DNA of 32,363 nucleotides from Verrucomicrobiota bacterium (GTDB lineage Bacteria; Verrucomicrobiota; Verrucomicrobiia; Limisphaerales; UBA1096): NCBI GenBank assembly GCA_018674955.1, contig JABGZB010000138.1, positions 1 to 32,363 of the forward strand, read 5' to 3'. Shown piece by piece: positions 17,607 to 26,028 of this stretch (position 1 is its first letter; each line of letters starts with the position of its first letter). The notes under the pieces were generated by a model. It saw only the letters and a program-made list of their open reading frames with translations, ran no database searches and was not told where the DNA came from. The position numbers and the translations under genes were made by a program.

Positions 17607-20557
17607 TTAAATGATAGTTCAGTTTCAAACGGGGCAACCGGAAGACCGGTTTCGTCCATCAAATTTAATGTTGGCTCGGGATACGGCACCCACGCATAAC
17701 GCAACGCCGTCACCGCCTTGCCAAGCGGTGATGCCACTTCAAGAGTGTCACCCACCACGATACGGGCCTCTGCCCTGCTCCACCGGCCCCGGCCATCTCT
17801 CACTTCAAAGCCGGTTGGGGGCAATTCGTCGAGTGTGCGAAGTCTACGATGACCATTGGCCAAGCGAACAACGAGCAAATCCCCACGTTGCTTGGCACTC
17901 TCAAATCGCGGTCCTCTCCCACGATTAGGTTTCCCATAAACATGAGCCATGGCCAAGCTTTCGAGCCGTTCCCCGACCGGCTGCTTTTCGCGCGGATGGA
18001 CATTCGTGGGATGACCGAGGTCGATCGTGACGACCATGCCGGTGTGCGGCAGAGAGTCGTGCACGCGCTGTTGGCTGGCGCGAAAGGCGGGCCAGTGCGG
18101 GCGCTTCATCGCGGGCAGTTGCACGAAAAAAAACGGCAGCTTTGGGCGCTTCCATTGCGCGCGCCAATCGGTCACCAATGTTTTCAAAACGGCGTCGTGT
18201 TGTTTCACTCGCCATTCGCTTTCAGCGTTGGATTCGCCTTGATACCACAGCACGCCCGCGATGGGCAGCAGTTGAAATGGGGCCACGGCGGCATCCCACA
18301 TGAAGGCGGGCTTGAAGGAATGGTTTGGGCCGAGATCGTCGCCGGGGATAAAATCGCCCGCGGCCAATGCGCGTTTCAAATTAGACGAGCCCCGCTCGCG
18401 GCACCATGGCTCGAGGCTTTTGTTAGTGAGCCAATTGCCGCGCACCATTGCCGCCAATTGCGGATGCGCGGCCAAGGCTTCGCGACGCACCCACGCTTCC
18501 GCCGGTGTGCCGCCTATGGATACGTTGATGAGGCCAACGGGCATATCGATTTCAGCGAGCAGTTTTTGGCCAAAGAAAAATGCCACAGCAGAAAATGAAG
18601 CAGCGTTTTCCGGCAAGCACACGCGCCATTGGCCTTCGCAAAATCGCTCCGGCGACAAGCGCGCGATGAGTTCCGGCGCGTAATCGCCACTGCCACCGCG
18701 CGCGGCGCCCACAAAATTGAATAACCGTAAACGTGAAAGTTTCGCGGCGGGAACGGCGGTCTTCGCCGTGGCAGCTTGGGAGAGTTTCCATTCCATGTTC
18801 GACTGCCCCGCGCACAACCACACTTCGCCGACGAGAATATCGGTGAGCATGGTTTTGTGCCGGGCGGTTTGGGCTGTGAGCGTAAGCGTTTGGCCGGCAG
18901 TTTTCAGCGCGGGGAAATTGACTTTCCAATTTCCACCAGCATCGGTGGTGGCGGTTTGTTTTTGGTTTCCCAAAGTGACGGTCACTTTCGTCGCGGGCTT
19001 CGCCGTACCCCAAACGGGGAGCGGTTGGCGCTGTTGCAAAACCATATGACTGCCAAAGGCGCGCGCGAAACGCGGCGGCAAGTTCAACTCTTTGCGAAGT
19101 TGGCGCGATAGGCGCTGGACGAATTCCGCGTGCTTTGGCTGCGCGGCGAGGTTGGTGGTTTCGCCGGGATCGATGGCGTAGTCGTAAAGTTCGCGCGCGA
19201 TGACTCGGCCGTTTTCAATCCACTCGGTGTAGCGGCGGCGCTCGGTGCGAATGGAATAGCCGGTGGCTTTGCCGCGATATTGCTGCGTGAAAGCGGCGGG
19301 GTTGTGGCCGCGAGCGGGATCGAGCAACACGGGCACGAGACTGCGGCCCTCGAGTTTTTTGGCCACGGGCAAACCGGCCAACTCGGCGAGGGTTGGATAA
19401 ATATCGAGAAATTCCGTGATCGCCATGGTCTTGCGGTTGGCCGTCATTCCAGGCGCGGAGATGATGAGGGGCGCGCGCGCGGCGATTTCAAAGTTGGTGA
19501 TTTTGCCCCACAACCCGTGGTCGCCCAAGTGCCAACCGTGGTCGCCGTAAAGCAACACGATGGTGTTCTCGCGCAAACCAAGCCGATCAAGTTCGGCAAG
19601 CACGCGGCCGACTTGGGCATCGATGTAACTGATGCACGCGAAATAACCATGGCGCAGATTGCGGGCATTGGCCTCGGTGAAAGGCTCGCGCTTGGGCTGG
19701 TCGGTGTAGCGGCGCACTTCGCCCGAATTGTGACCCGCCATCGCGGGCGCACCCTTGGGCAACTCGCTGCGCGCGGCGAGTTGGATTTTTTTCGGGTCAT
19801 ACAAATCCCAATATTTTTTCGGCGCGACAAAGGGCGTGTGCGGCTTGATGAAACCGACACCGAGAAAGAACGGTTTGCCCTTCAGTTCCCGCAACGCGGC
19901 GATAGCGGCATCGGCGGCCTGGCCGTCTTGCAATGTGTTATCCGGCACTACGGGTGCCTCGGTCATTGGGCCAAACACGAGCTTCCGCGTCCAGTCATTG
20001 GGCGCGGGATTTTTTGGGCGATACATCCCGCGATAAGCAGCCTTGGCCTGCGCGATGCCAGCCTCGGTAAAATAATAGCGCGGACCAAACCGAATGGCCG
20101 GCGCGGACCACGACGACGCATCGCCCATCGTGTCCCAACTTGTTTTGCTCGAACCTTCGGGCAGAAAGCCGTGATACATTTTCCCAATCGCGCGCGACTC
20201 GTAGCCGTGATTTTTGAAATACTGCGGCAACGTGACCACGTCTGGATTGCGTGTGCGAAAGTGAACGTGATTGTGCGTCACGCCAGTGGTCTCCGGCCGC
20301 AGTCCCGTCATCAGACTCGTGCGCGAAGGATTGCACAGCGGTTGCTGGCAATAGGCCCGCTCAAATAAAATGCCGCGCTTGGCCAAGCGATCGATGTTCG
20401 GGCTCACTATGTGTTGCGCGCCATAACAACCCAACTCCGGCCGCAAATCATCGATGGCAATGAACAGCACATTCGGGCGTTCCGCCCCCCAACCATCAAC
20501 CAACATCGCGAACAGCGACAGCAACCAAGCGGCAAAGCTGGTTCGAACCAAGCCCAC
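17603..20557 (-). CDS. Fusion: sulfatase + sialate O-acetylesterase
   Basis: This 984-residue exported protein starts with GTG 20557, which shares a base with the previous stop (TAGTG), and a signal peptide (about 1-24). Residues 27-490 form a full sulfatase: metal ligands IDD (35-37), formylglycine motif CNPSR (75-79), GDHG (338-341) and a C-terminal subdomain. It resembles iduronate-2-sulfatase-like enzymes. Residues about 497-984 are a sialate O-acetylesterase (SASA/SGNH) domain: MVLQQ entry, GQSNM with nucleophile Ser586, IGGTPAEAW, WYQGESN, and DLGHPTNVH with Asp846 and His854. The two halves join through only about 10 residues. The domain pair implies removal of both sulfate and O-acetyl groups from one decorated glycan outside the cytoplasm. 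The sulfatase target is not identified. The cysteine type needs a formylglycine-generating enzyme encoded elsewhere. Confidence 0.93.
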   Translation of the reverse strand: MGLVRTSFAAWLLSLFAMLVDGWGAERPNVLFIAIDDLRPELGCYGAQHIVSPNIDRLAKRGILFERAYCQQPLCNPSRTSLMTGLRPETTGVTHNHVHFRTRNPDVVTLPQYFKNHGYESRAIGKMYHGFLPEGSSKTSWDTMGDASSWSAPAIRFGPRYYFTEAGIAQAKAAYRGMYRPKNPAPNDWTRKLVFGPMTEAPVVPDNTLQDGQAADAAIAALRELKGKPFFLGVGFIKPHTPFVAPKKYWDLYDPKKIQLAARSELPKGAPAMAGHNSGEVRRYTDQPKREPFTEANARNLRHGYFACISYIDAQVGRVLAELDRLGLRENTIVLLYGDHGWHLGDHGLWGKITNFEIAARAPLIISAPGMTANRKTMAITEFLDIYPTLAELAGLPVAKKLEGRSLVPVLLDPARGHNPAAFTQQYRGKATGYSIRTERRRYTEWIENGRVIARELYDYAIDPGETTNLAAQPKHAEFVQRLSRQLRKELNLPPRFARAFGSHMVLQQRQPLPVWGTAKPATKVTVTLGNQKQTATTDAGGNWKVNFPALKTAGQTLTLTAQTARHKTMLTDILVGEVWLCAGQSNMEWKLSQAATAKTAVPAAKLSRLRLFNFVGAARGGSGDYAPELIARLSPERFCEGQWRVCLPENAASFSAVAFFFGQKLLAEIDMPVGLINVSIGGTPAEAWVRREALAAHPQLAAMVRGNWLTNKSLEPWCRERGSSNLKRALAAGDFIPGDDLGPNHSFKPAFMWDAAVAPFQLLPIAGVLWYQGESNAESEWRVKQHDAVLKTLVTDWRAQWKRPKLPFFFVQLPAMKRPHWPAFRASQQRVHDSLPHTGMVVTIDLGHPTNVHPREKQPVGERLESLAMAHVYGKPNRGRGPRFESAKQRGDLLVVRLANGHRRLRTLDELPPTGFEVRDGRGRWSRAEARIVVGDTLEVASPLGKAVTALRYAWVPYPEPTLNLMDETGLPVAPFETELSFK

Positions 20558-21723
20558 TACTTCAACAACTCCCCCTTCTTCGCCATCGCGTCCAGTTCAC
20601 TGAGCTTGAGGCGGACGCTAACGATGTACGGCGACTCGCCCTTGGTCCAGTGACCGTACGTGGTGGTCACGATGGTGTCGTCGGGCAGCACTTCCACCGG
20701 TGGATAGGCGCAGTCTGCACCCTTTGTGTTATCCATCAATCGCACGCGGTATTGGCCTTCGCGGCCTTTGACGATGTCGTCATACGTGCCGACCCACGCG
20801 ACCCAATCGCCGGGCGTGGGGCTTTTGTGAGTGCGGTCCCGAAAGGAAACAAACAGCCGGCCATCGGCGGTGTATCTGCCGGTGTGACGATCGCCCGTGA
20901 GCGCGGCCGGGAGTTCGCGCGGCTTCGTCCACGTCTTGCCTTCGTCATTGGAGAAAATTACATACGAATTTTTCTGCCGACTGTTTTCGCGCAACAACAC
21001 GCAAAGTTGTTTGCCATCGGGCGACCGAATAATCCCCGGCTCACACAAATGCACGTCCAACCGCGCAAAGATGCTTTCCGGCATGGACCACGTCAGTCCG
21101 CCGTCTTTCGAAAATGTCTTATATAATGTGAACACCGCCGGCTTGCCGCGCTTGCCGCCTTTGGCAAAGAACCGTCCATCGTCGTGGAACATCGCCATGT
21201 AATATCCCTTGCCGGTTTTGAGTTCCTCGAGGCAACCCATCACCACGATGCCGCCCCAGTCGCCCGCCGGTTTCAGCGCGCTCCATTTCGCGCCGTCATC
21301 CTCGCTCACCGCAAACCGCGCCGGATAAAGGCCGCTCCACATGATGAGCCGCTTCGTGCCCTTCGCATCCACCACACGATGCAGCGTCGGCACTTCGCGA
21401 CTTGTCGCCCAGCTCGCCGGAGTGGGTAACCGCTTGCTCCACGTCTTGCCGCCATCGGCGCTGCGCTTGTAAACAATGCCGCCCTTCCCATGCCCTTTCG
21501 GGTAAACAATCAGCATCGTCTTGCCGTCCTCCAAAAGCACCGTCGTCGGATGCCCCAGATACTGGCCTTTCTCGCGGTCGACAATAATTTGCCGATACTT
21601 TTGGGCCGACAAATCAATTGTCGGAATCGTGTACCCGCTCGGCTGCGATTCTGCCGCCGATAATGAACCCGCCGCCAGCAAGACCAGCAGCAACGTGTTT
21701 AGTTTGAATAGTTTCTTCATCAT
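20557..21723 (-). CDS. Exported Asp-box (BNR) sialidase-like protein
   Basis: The product is 388 residues from ATG 21723, which overlaps the oxygenase stop (TGATG); a TTG one codon earlier is less likely. The signal peptide is about 1-24. Four Asp boxes appear: SADGGKTW (88-95), SEDDGAKW (140-147), SKDGGLTW (205-212) and SNDEGKTW (258-265), indicating a six-bladed sialidase-fold propeller. I do not see the RIP arginine motif or the GYSCL tyrosine segment that the GH33 domain of the first operon gene has. The N-terminus instead reads GHPTTVLLEDGKTML. It may be a divergent sialidase, another exo-glycosidase on the same fold, or a binding protein. It is translationally coupled to both neighbours. 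Confidence 0.85.
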   Translation of the reverse strand: MMKKLFKLNTLLLVLLAAGSLSAAESQPSGYTIPTIDLSAQKYRQIIVDREKGQYLGHPTTVLLEDGKTMLIVYPKGHGKGGIVYKRSADGGKTWSKRLPTPASWATSREVPTLHRVVDAKGTKRLIMWSGLYPARFAVSEDDGAKWSALKPAGDWGGIVVMGCLEELKTGKGYYMAMFHDDGRFFAKGGKRGKPAVFTLYKTFSKDGGLTWSMPESIFARLDVHLCEPGIIRSPDGKQLCVLLRENSRQKNSYVIFSNDEGKTWTKPRELPAALTGDRHTGRYTADGRLFVSFRDRTHKSPTPGDWVAWVGTYDDIVKGREGQYRVRLMDNTKGADCAYPPVEVLPDDTIVTTTYGHWTKGESPYIVSVRLKLSELDAMAKKGELLK

Positions 21724-22466
21724 CAAATTTTTCCGGCCAACTCCATCTCCGTGGTTAACTTGGCTTGATACGCCTCGTGCGCGGCGAGGTTTTCGAGGGC
21801 GCTTTCGCCGTAATAGATAAAACCAAGCGCGCGTCGGGTGCGCGTAGCGCTAGCGTTCGCATCCGCGCGGTGAATGGTTAGTGCGTGATGCGCCAGCAAA
21901 TCGCCGGGCCGCGCCGGGCACGCCACTTCATCGCGCGCGTCGAGCGCTTGGCCGAAGTCGGTGATGCCCTGTGAGAAACCGAGCGTTTCTGTGCGACCGT
22001 GTGGACGCATTCCGCGCGTGTGCGAGCCGCGCACGTAGCGGACGCAGCCATTTTCTTCGTCCACATCGTCAAGCGCCATCCACATCGTCAGGGCGCGGCA
22101 CGGCTCGAGCATAAAATAAAAACCATCCTGATGCGGCGGCGTCGCTTGGCCAAGCGTGGGGGGCTTGTTAAAATACTGGAGATTTTTTCCTATCACAGCT
22201 TCGCCCAACAATTCCTGCGCCAAGCGCTTGGGCTTGTCCTCAAAAAAAGTGCCCAATAAACCGTTGTGTTCGTGCATCCGCTGGATTTGCTTCAACGTGC
22301 TAGCATCGGACTTGTCCTCATAAAAAACGTGCTCAACTGGCAACACCTGAACACGCTCCGCAATGAACCGCGCCAATGCGGCCTCAAGAGCTTGCAGTTC
22401 CGCCTCATCGCAAAAACGCGGCACAGCCACGAATCCATCCTGCTCGAATGTTGCCTTGTGATTCAC
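21723..22466 (-). CDS. PhyH-family 2-oxoglutarate/Fe(II) oxygenase
   Basis: This 247-residue protein starts with GTG 22466, overlapping the upstream stop as GTGA. A longer frame to 22970 is rejected because its extra 168 residues only reread the sulfatase gene out of frame. The phytanoyl-CoA dioxygenase fold is shown by FEQDGFVAVPRF at the N-terminus, the iron-binding HQD (His112, Asp114), HALTIHRADANAS with distal His199, and RRALGF, whose arginine would bind 2-oxoglutarate. There is no signal peptide, so it acts in the cytoplasm, after uptake. The substrate is unknown. Within a sialic-acid operon it could oxidatively remove or add a substituent on the sugar; that is inference. Confidence 0.88.
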   Translation of the reverse strand: MNHKATFEQDGFVAVPRFCDEAELQALEAALARFIAERVQVLPVEHVFYEDKSDASTLKQIQRMHEHNGLLGTFFEDKPKRLAQELLGEAVIGKNLQYFNKPPTLGQATPPHQDGFYFMLEPCRALTMWMALDDVDEENGCVRYVRGSHTRGMRPHGRTETLGFSQGITDFGQALDARDEVACPARPGDLLAHHALTIHRADANASATRTRRALGFIYYGESALENLAAHEAYQAKLTTEMELAGKI

Positions 22467-25400
22467 GGTTTGGGCTTCATCCAATCTAAGTAACGCCAGC
22501 GAAAATTCTTGTCGCGGCGATAGGCGAGGAAGGGCTTCATGGCAGCGGCTTCGTCGATTTCTTTGGTGTAACGCTTGAGCGCGGCGGCATCGACCAAGGG
22601 GTCGCCGGTGTCGCGCTGCCATTCGCGCAGTCGCGAGTGCAGCCGCTTTTGCGCGACCGCGTGTTTTGGGTCGTTGGCGAGGTTTTTGAATTCGTACGGG
22701 TCGGCTTGCAAATCGTACAACTCGACGGGCGGCGGGTTGTGATAGGTGGCATATGCTTTTTGGATGAGCAGACTGGCGGCGGCCACTTCGCTCTTCCGCG
22801 TGCCGGCAATGAAAAACACGCCGCTGTTGTCGGTGTAAATTTGCGCGGGCGGATTGGGCCGACGCAATGGATTGGCGATGAGTTTGTAATGGGCATCGCG
22901 CACGGCCACTTGCGGATAATAAAAATGCGCGGCGGCACCCATCTTGTGCGCAAAAAGATGCTCGCGCCATTTCACAAAGCGACCTTCGAGCAATGGCTGC
23001 AACGCGCGGCCATCGAGCCCCGCGGGCGACTTCACGTTTGTGCCCTGTAAAACGGTCGGCAAAATATCGAGCGACGAAACCAATTCGTGCGACACGTGGC
23101 CGGGCTTGCCATAGCCGGGCCAGCGGACGATGAGCGGCACGCGCAGGCCGGCCTCGTACACGGAAGTTTTGCCACGCGAAAATTGCGCACCGTGGTCGCC
23201 GAGATAAATGACAATCGTGTTTTCGGCTTTGCCGCTATTTTCCAATTCCTCGAGCAGCAAGCCGATGCCGGTGTCCAGTCGCGCAAGGCAGTTATAATAA
23301 TCGGCGACGTGTTTGCGGAGGCGAGCGTTGTCCACCCCAATCCACGGGAGAGTTTTCACGTCGGCGGCAGTTTGTGGGAAAGTTGGGAGGCCGTTGAGCT
23401 GGCGGTGCAGCGGATAATGGGCGTCGGGGTAATTGACCGACATCACGAAAGGCGCGTCGCCCGCGCGGATAAATTTACCGGCCTCTTCCGCGATGCGGCG
23501 CACGTCGCGCTTGCCGAAACTGATGGACGCGGCCGGATTCCAATGGCGGTCAAGCGGGAATGCGCTCGTTGGGTTCACGTGAATTTTCCCGAGCAATCCC
23601 GTGCGATAACCGGCGGACTTAAGGAGCGAAAACAGGTTCGGCCATTTTTCATACATCGCAAATTTATGGGTCGCGAGACCCAGTTGGCCGTTGCTATGCG
23701 GATAGCGGCCGGTCAAAAAACACGCGCGCGACGGGCTGCAAACCGAGTACGGCACCCACGCGGTAGAGAAGCGCACGCCTTCTCGCGCAAGCCGATTAAG
23801 ATGTGGCGTGCGTGCATACGGATCGCCATAGCAACCCAGCTCGGGGCCGTTATCTTCGGAGACGATGAGCAGCACGTTGGGTTTTTTGCTCGCGCTCTTT
23901 TTGGGCACCGCAGCGACAATATCTTTTAGCTTCACGCGCTGGAACGTCATGTGCGCGCGGCTGCCTTCGTAGAGAATGCCGACGGTTTGGTCATCGATCA
24001 TCGACAAGCACGAGTAGCCCGCGCTGCCCCATTCATCAAGGAGCAGCTGTGAATCTGCGGGCCACGTGAGGCCGCGGTCGTTAGAAGATTTAATGGTGAT
24101 GTGGTTCCGCCCGGCGAGGCTGTTTGGATTGGAAAACAACAGGCGCGGCCCGGGCTTGCCGGTGCGTTCGCCGTCGATGCTGATGAGGCTGGCCATGCAC
24201 GCGCGCGGCTCGATCAGCGCCTTGCGATGCGTGGGATGCGTTGTCCATGTGCGACCCATGTCGCGCGTCACCATTACCACGCGAGTACTATCGCGGTTGT
24301 ACCGGCAGTTGAGCATCAACACGCCCGGCTCAACCTCCGCCACTTGCGCCTCGGTGGTATCATCAAACGCGCCCGTGCCCACGTGCCACGTTTTGCCATG
24401 GTCTTTTGAATAAATAATTGTTGAATGAGGCAACCGACGCTTTGCCGGTGGATCCTGATATTGCGCGGCAAAAACAATCGTGCCATCGGCCATCGTGATG
24501 CCCTTGCCGGGGCCTTGCAAAATAAAACACCATTCCGGCTTCTTCACTTGCGCGGTGATGTTGATGGGCTTGGACCACGTCACGCCGTCGTCATCCGAAC
24601 GCACGAGCATCAATTGGCCGGTCTCGTGCGGCTTCATTCCCGGGCCGGAACCGACCCACGAACGGTTGCCGTGACTCCAAGTTGCTGCCACCCAAATCGT
24701 GCCGGTGTTGCGGTCCACCAAAACCGCGGGATCGCCGATGCCGTCGTAGCGCCACTTGGCGTCGCGGCCCATATCCATAATCGCGCGCGCCGGCTCCCAC
24801 GATTGACCTCCATCGGTGCTGCGCGACATGCCCACGTCTATGTCGCCCGGCAAATCGCCCCCACTACGATTGCGCAAATCGTACACGCCAATCAAAGTTC
24901 CCTTCGTCGTGGTGGCCAATCCGGGGATGCGACAAGTATGCACGCCGCCCTGCCCGCCTTGCCGAACCGCCACACCGAGGCGATGCACTGCGCCGATGGC
25001 CGCTTGCGGCTTATGAATTTTGCCGTCGGAAAATTTCAGGTACGCGCATGAGGCTGTAATCGTGTGATCGATGTCCGCGTGCGCGCTGAGCTTCACCGAT
25101 AACCAAAAATAATTCTCACCCGCAACAAGCATTTGTTTGCCATTAAATAAATGTGACCCATTTTTGCCGGGCAAATGTTCTCCGAGTGGTATGGCATCAC
25201 TGAATTTGGGCGATGTGCCGGAAGCCAACCACTGCACCGCCACCAAATCTTTTTCCACAATGCTACCACCCACCAACGCGGCCGCTTCGGTCAAGGCGAT
25301 GGGCTTGAGCGCGCCGGTCGTTCCCACACTGACGCGCAGCAGAGGATTCGTTTCCAGCCCCAGCAAGCCCGGCACTTGGACGGCGTCCACGGTGATGCCA

Positions 25401-25948
25401 GCAATCTTTTGCGGTGCGGCGGGCATGAGCGCCACGCCGTCAATAAGAACCCCCGAGCGCGCGGGACTCGTGCACGTGAAACGCAACCGCTTCGGACTGG
25501 TCTTTAACTGAATCTTCACGCGCGATTTGAACCCGCGCCCAACGACAACGGCTTTGTCGCCGTTAAAAATTTCCACCCATTTACCGTCGAGTTGCTGCTC
25601 CACCCGAAACGCAAACGGCGAGCGATTCGTCCAGCGCTCCGCTTGAAACACCAAGTGCCCCGGCATCCGAATGGCGGCCGTTGGCACAAACTCCACTTGC
25701 CGCTCGTTGCCGCCGTAAATGTGCAGGCACTGTTTGCCGGTGTGGTGAAACTTGGCCGTCACCTCCGCGTGCCCCGTCTCGGCACGCCACGTGCCGATCG
25801 GCGAGTTCAGTTCACGGAAGTCTCCCGGCTTGGCCTGCTCAAAACCGGTAGTCAACGTTTCCGCCGCAGCCACAACTCCCGGCTGCCACGCCATCGCAGA
25901 AAGCCAAGCGAAGCTCAACCACCGAAACGTTGTGTGTGCAAAAATCAT
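22463..25948 (-). CDS. Fusion: GH33 exo-alpha-sialidase + sulfatase
   Basis: ATG 25948 is chosen because it starts the signal peptide (MIFAHTTFRWLSFAWLSAMA); 25981 is also in frame. The product is 1,161 residues. Residues 33-178 are a beta-rich, possibly carbohydrate-binding domain. About 185-310 resemble the BNR-associated N-domain (LLGLETNPLLRVSVGT). About 325-675 are a GH33 sialidase: CRIPGL with the first triad arginine (340), GDIDVG before the first Asp box, five Asp boxes (about 377, 451, 514, 561, 622), GSAGYSCL with the tyrosine nucleophile, and GILYE. Residues about 688-1161 are a sulfatase with SEDNG, formylglycine motif CSPSR (737-741) and GDHG, resembling heparan N-sulfatase-type enzymes. 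It heads the operon. One polypeptide would both release sialic acid and remove sulfate. Confidence 0.93.
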   Translation of the reverse strand: MIFAHTTFRWLSFAWLSAMAWQPGVVAAAETLTTGFEQAKPGDFRELNSPIGTWRAETGHAEVTAKFHHTGKQCLHIYGGNERQVEFVPTAAIRMPGHLVFQAERWTNRSPFAFRVEQQLDGKWVEIFNGDKAVVVGRGFKSRVKIQLKTSPKRLRFTCTSPARSGVLIDGVALMPAAPQKIAGITVDAVQVPGLLGLETNPLLRVSVGTTGALKPIALTEAAALVGGSIVEKDLVAVQWLASGTSPKFSDAIPLGEHLPGKNGSHLFNGKQMLVAGENYFWLSVKLSAHADIDHTITASCAYLKFSDGKIHKPQAAIGAVHRLGVAVRQGGQGGVHTCRIPGLATTTKGTLIGVYDLRNRSGGDLPGDIDVGMSRSTDGGQSWEPARAIMDMGRDAKWRYDGIGDPAVLVDRNTGTIWVAATWSHGNRSWVGSGPGMKPHETGQLMLVRSDDDGVTWSKPINITAQVKKPEWCFILQGPGKGITMADGTIVFAAQYQDPPAKRRLPHSTIIYSKDHGKTWHVGTGAFDDTTEAQVAEVEPGVLMLNCRYNRDSTRVVMVTRDMGRTWTTHPTHRKALIEPRACMASLISIDGERTGKPGPRLLFSNPNSLAGRNHITIKSSNDRGLTWPADSQLLLDEWGSAGYSCLSMIDDQTVGILYEGSRAHMTFQRVKLKDIVAAVPKKSASKKPNVLLIVSEDNGPELGCYGDPYARTPHLNRLAREGVRFSTAWVPYSVCSPSRACFLTGRYPHSNGQLGLATHKFAMYEKWPNLFSLLKSAGYRTGLLGKIHVNPTSAFPLDRHWNPAASISFGKRDVRRIAEEAGKFIRAGDAPFVMSVNYPDAHYPLHRQLNGLPTFPQTAADVKTLPWIGVDNARLRKHVADYYNCLARLDTGIGLLLEELENSGKAENTIVIYLGDHGAQFSRGKTSVYEAGLRVPLIVRWPGYGKPGHVSHELVSSLDILPTVLQGTNVKSPAGLDGRALQPLLEGRFVKWREHLFAHKMGAAAHFYYPQVAVRDAHYKLIANPLRRPNPPAQIYTDNSGVFFIAGTRKSEVAAASLLIQKAYATYHNPPPVELYDLQADPYEFKNLANDPKHAVAQKRLHSRLREWQRDTGDPLVDAAALKRYTKEIDEAAAMKPFLAYRRDKNFRWRYLDWMKPKP

Positions 25949-26009
25949 ATCGCTGTCGAGCTTGGTTTCAAGCCATCCCAAACTAAAGCACTAAACACCC
26001 CCGACCCAG

Positions 26010-26023
26010 CGCTTGACCAAGCG
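26010..26023. promoter_or_regulatory. Interrupted palindrome ahead of the sialidase-sulfatase gene
   Basis: CGCTTG-AC-CAAGCG lies in the 80-bp gap between the pseudopilin stop and the sialidase-sulfatase start. The core TTGACCAAGCG is identical to the half-site of the 20-bp palindrome at 11077-11096. It is a candidate operator for the operon, or another degenerate member of the TTGGCCAA-type repeat family. Confidence 0.35.
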
Positions 26024-26028
26024 AATGG

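Noticed and set aside
19130-20368. Long plus-strand frame (412 codons) opposite the sulfatase
   Set aside because: Antisense shadow of a clearly homologous coding sequence.
22467-22970. In-frame 168-residue N-terminal extension of the PhyH oxygenase
   Set aside because: It only reads the sulfatase coding strand out of frame, has Arg/Ala-rich shadow composition, and the fold begins right at GTG 22466.
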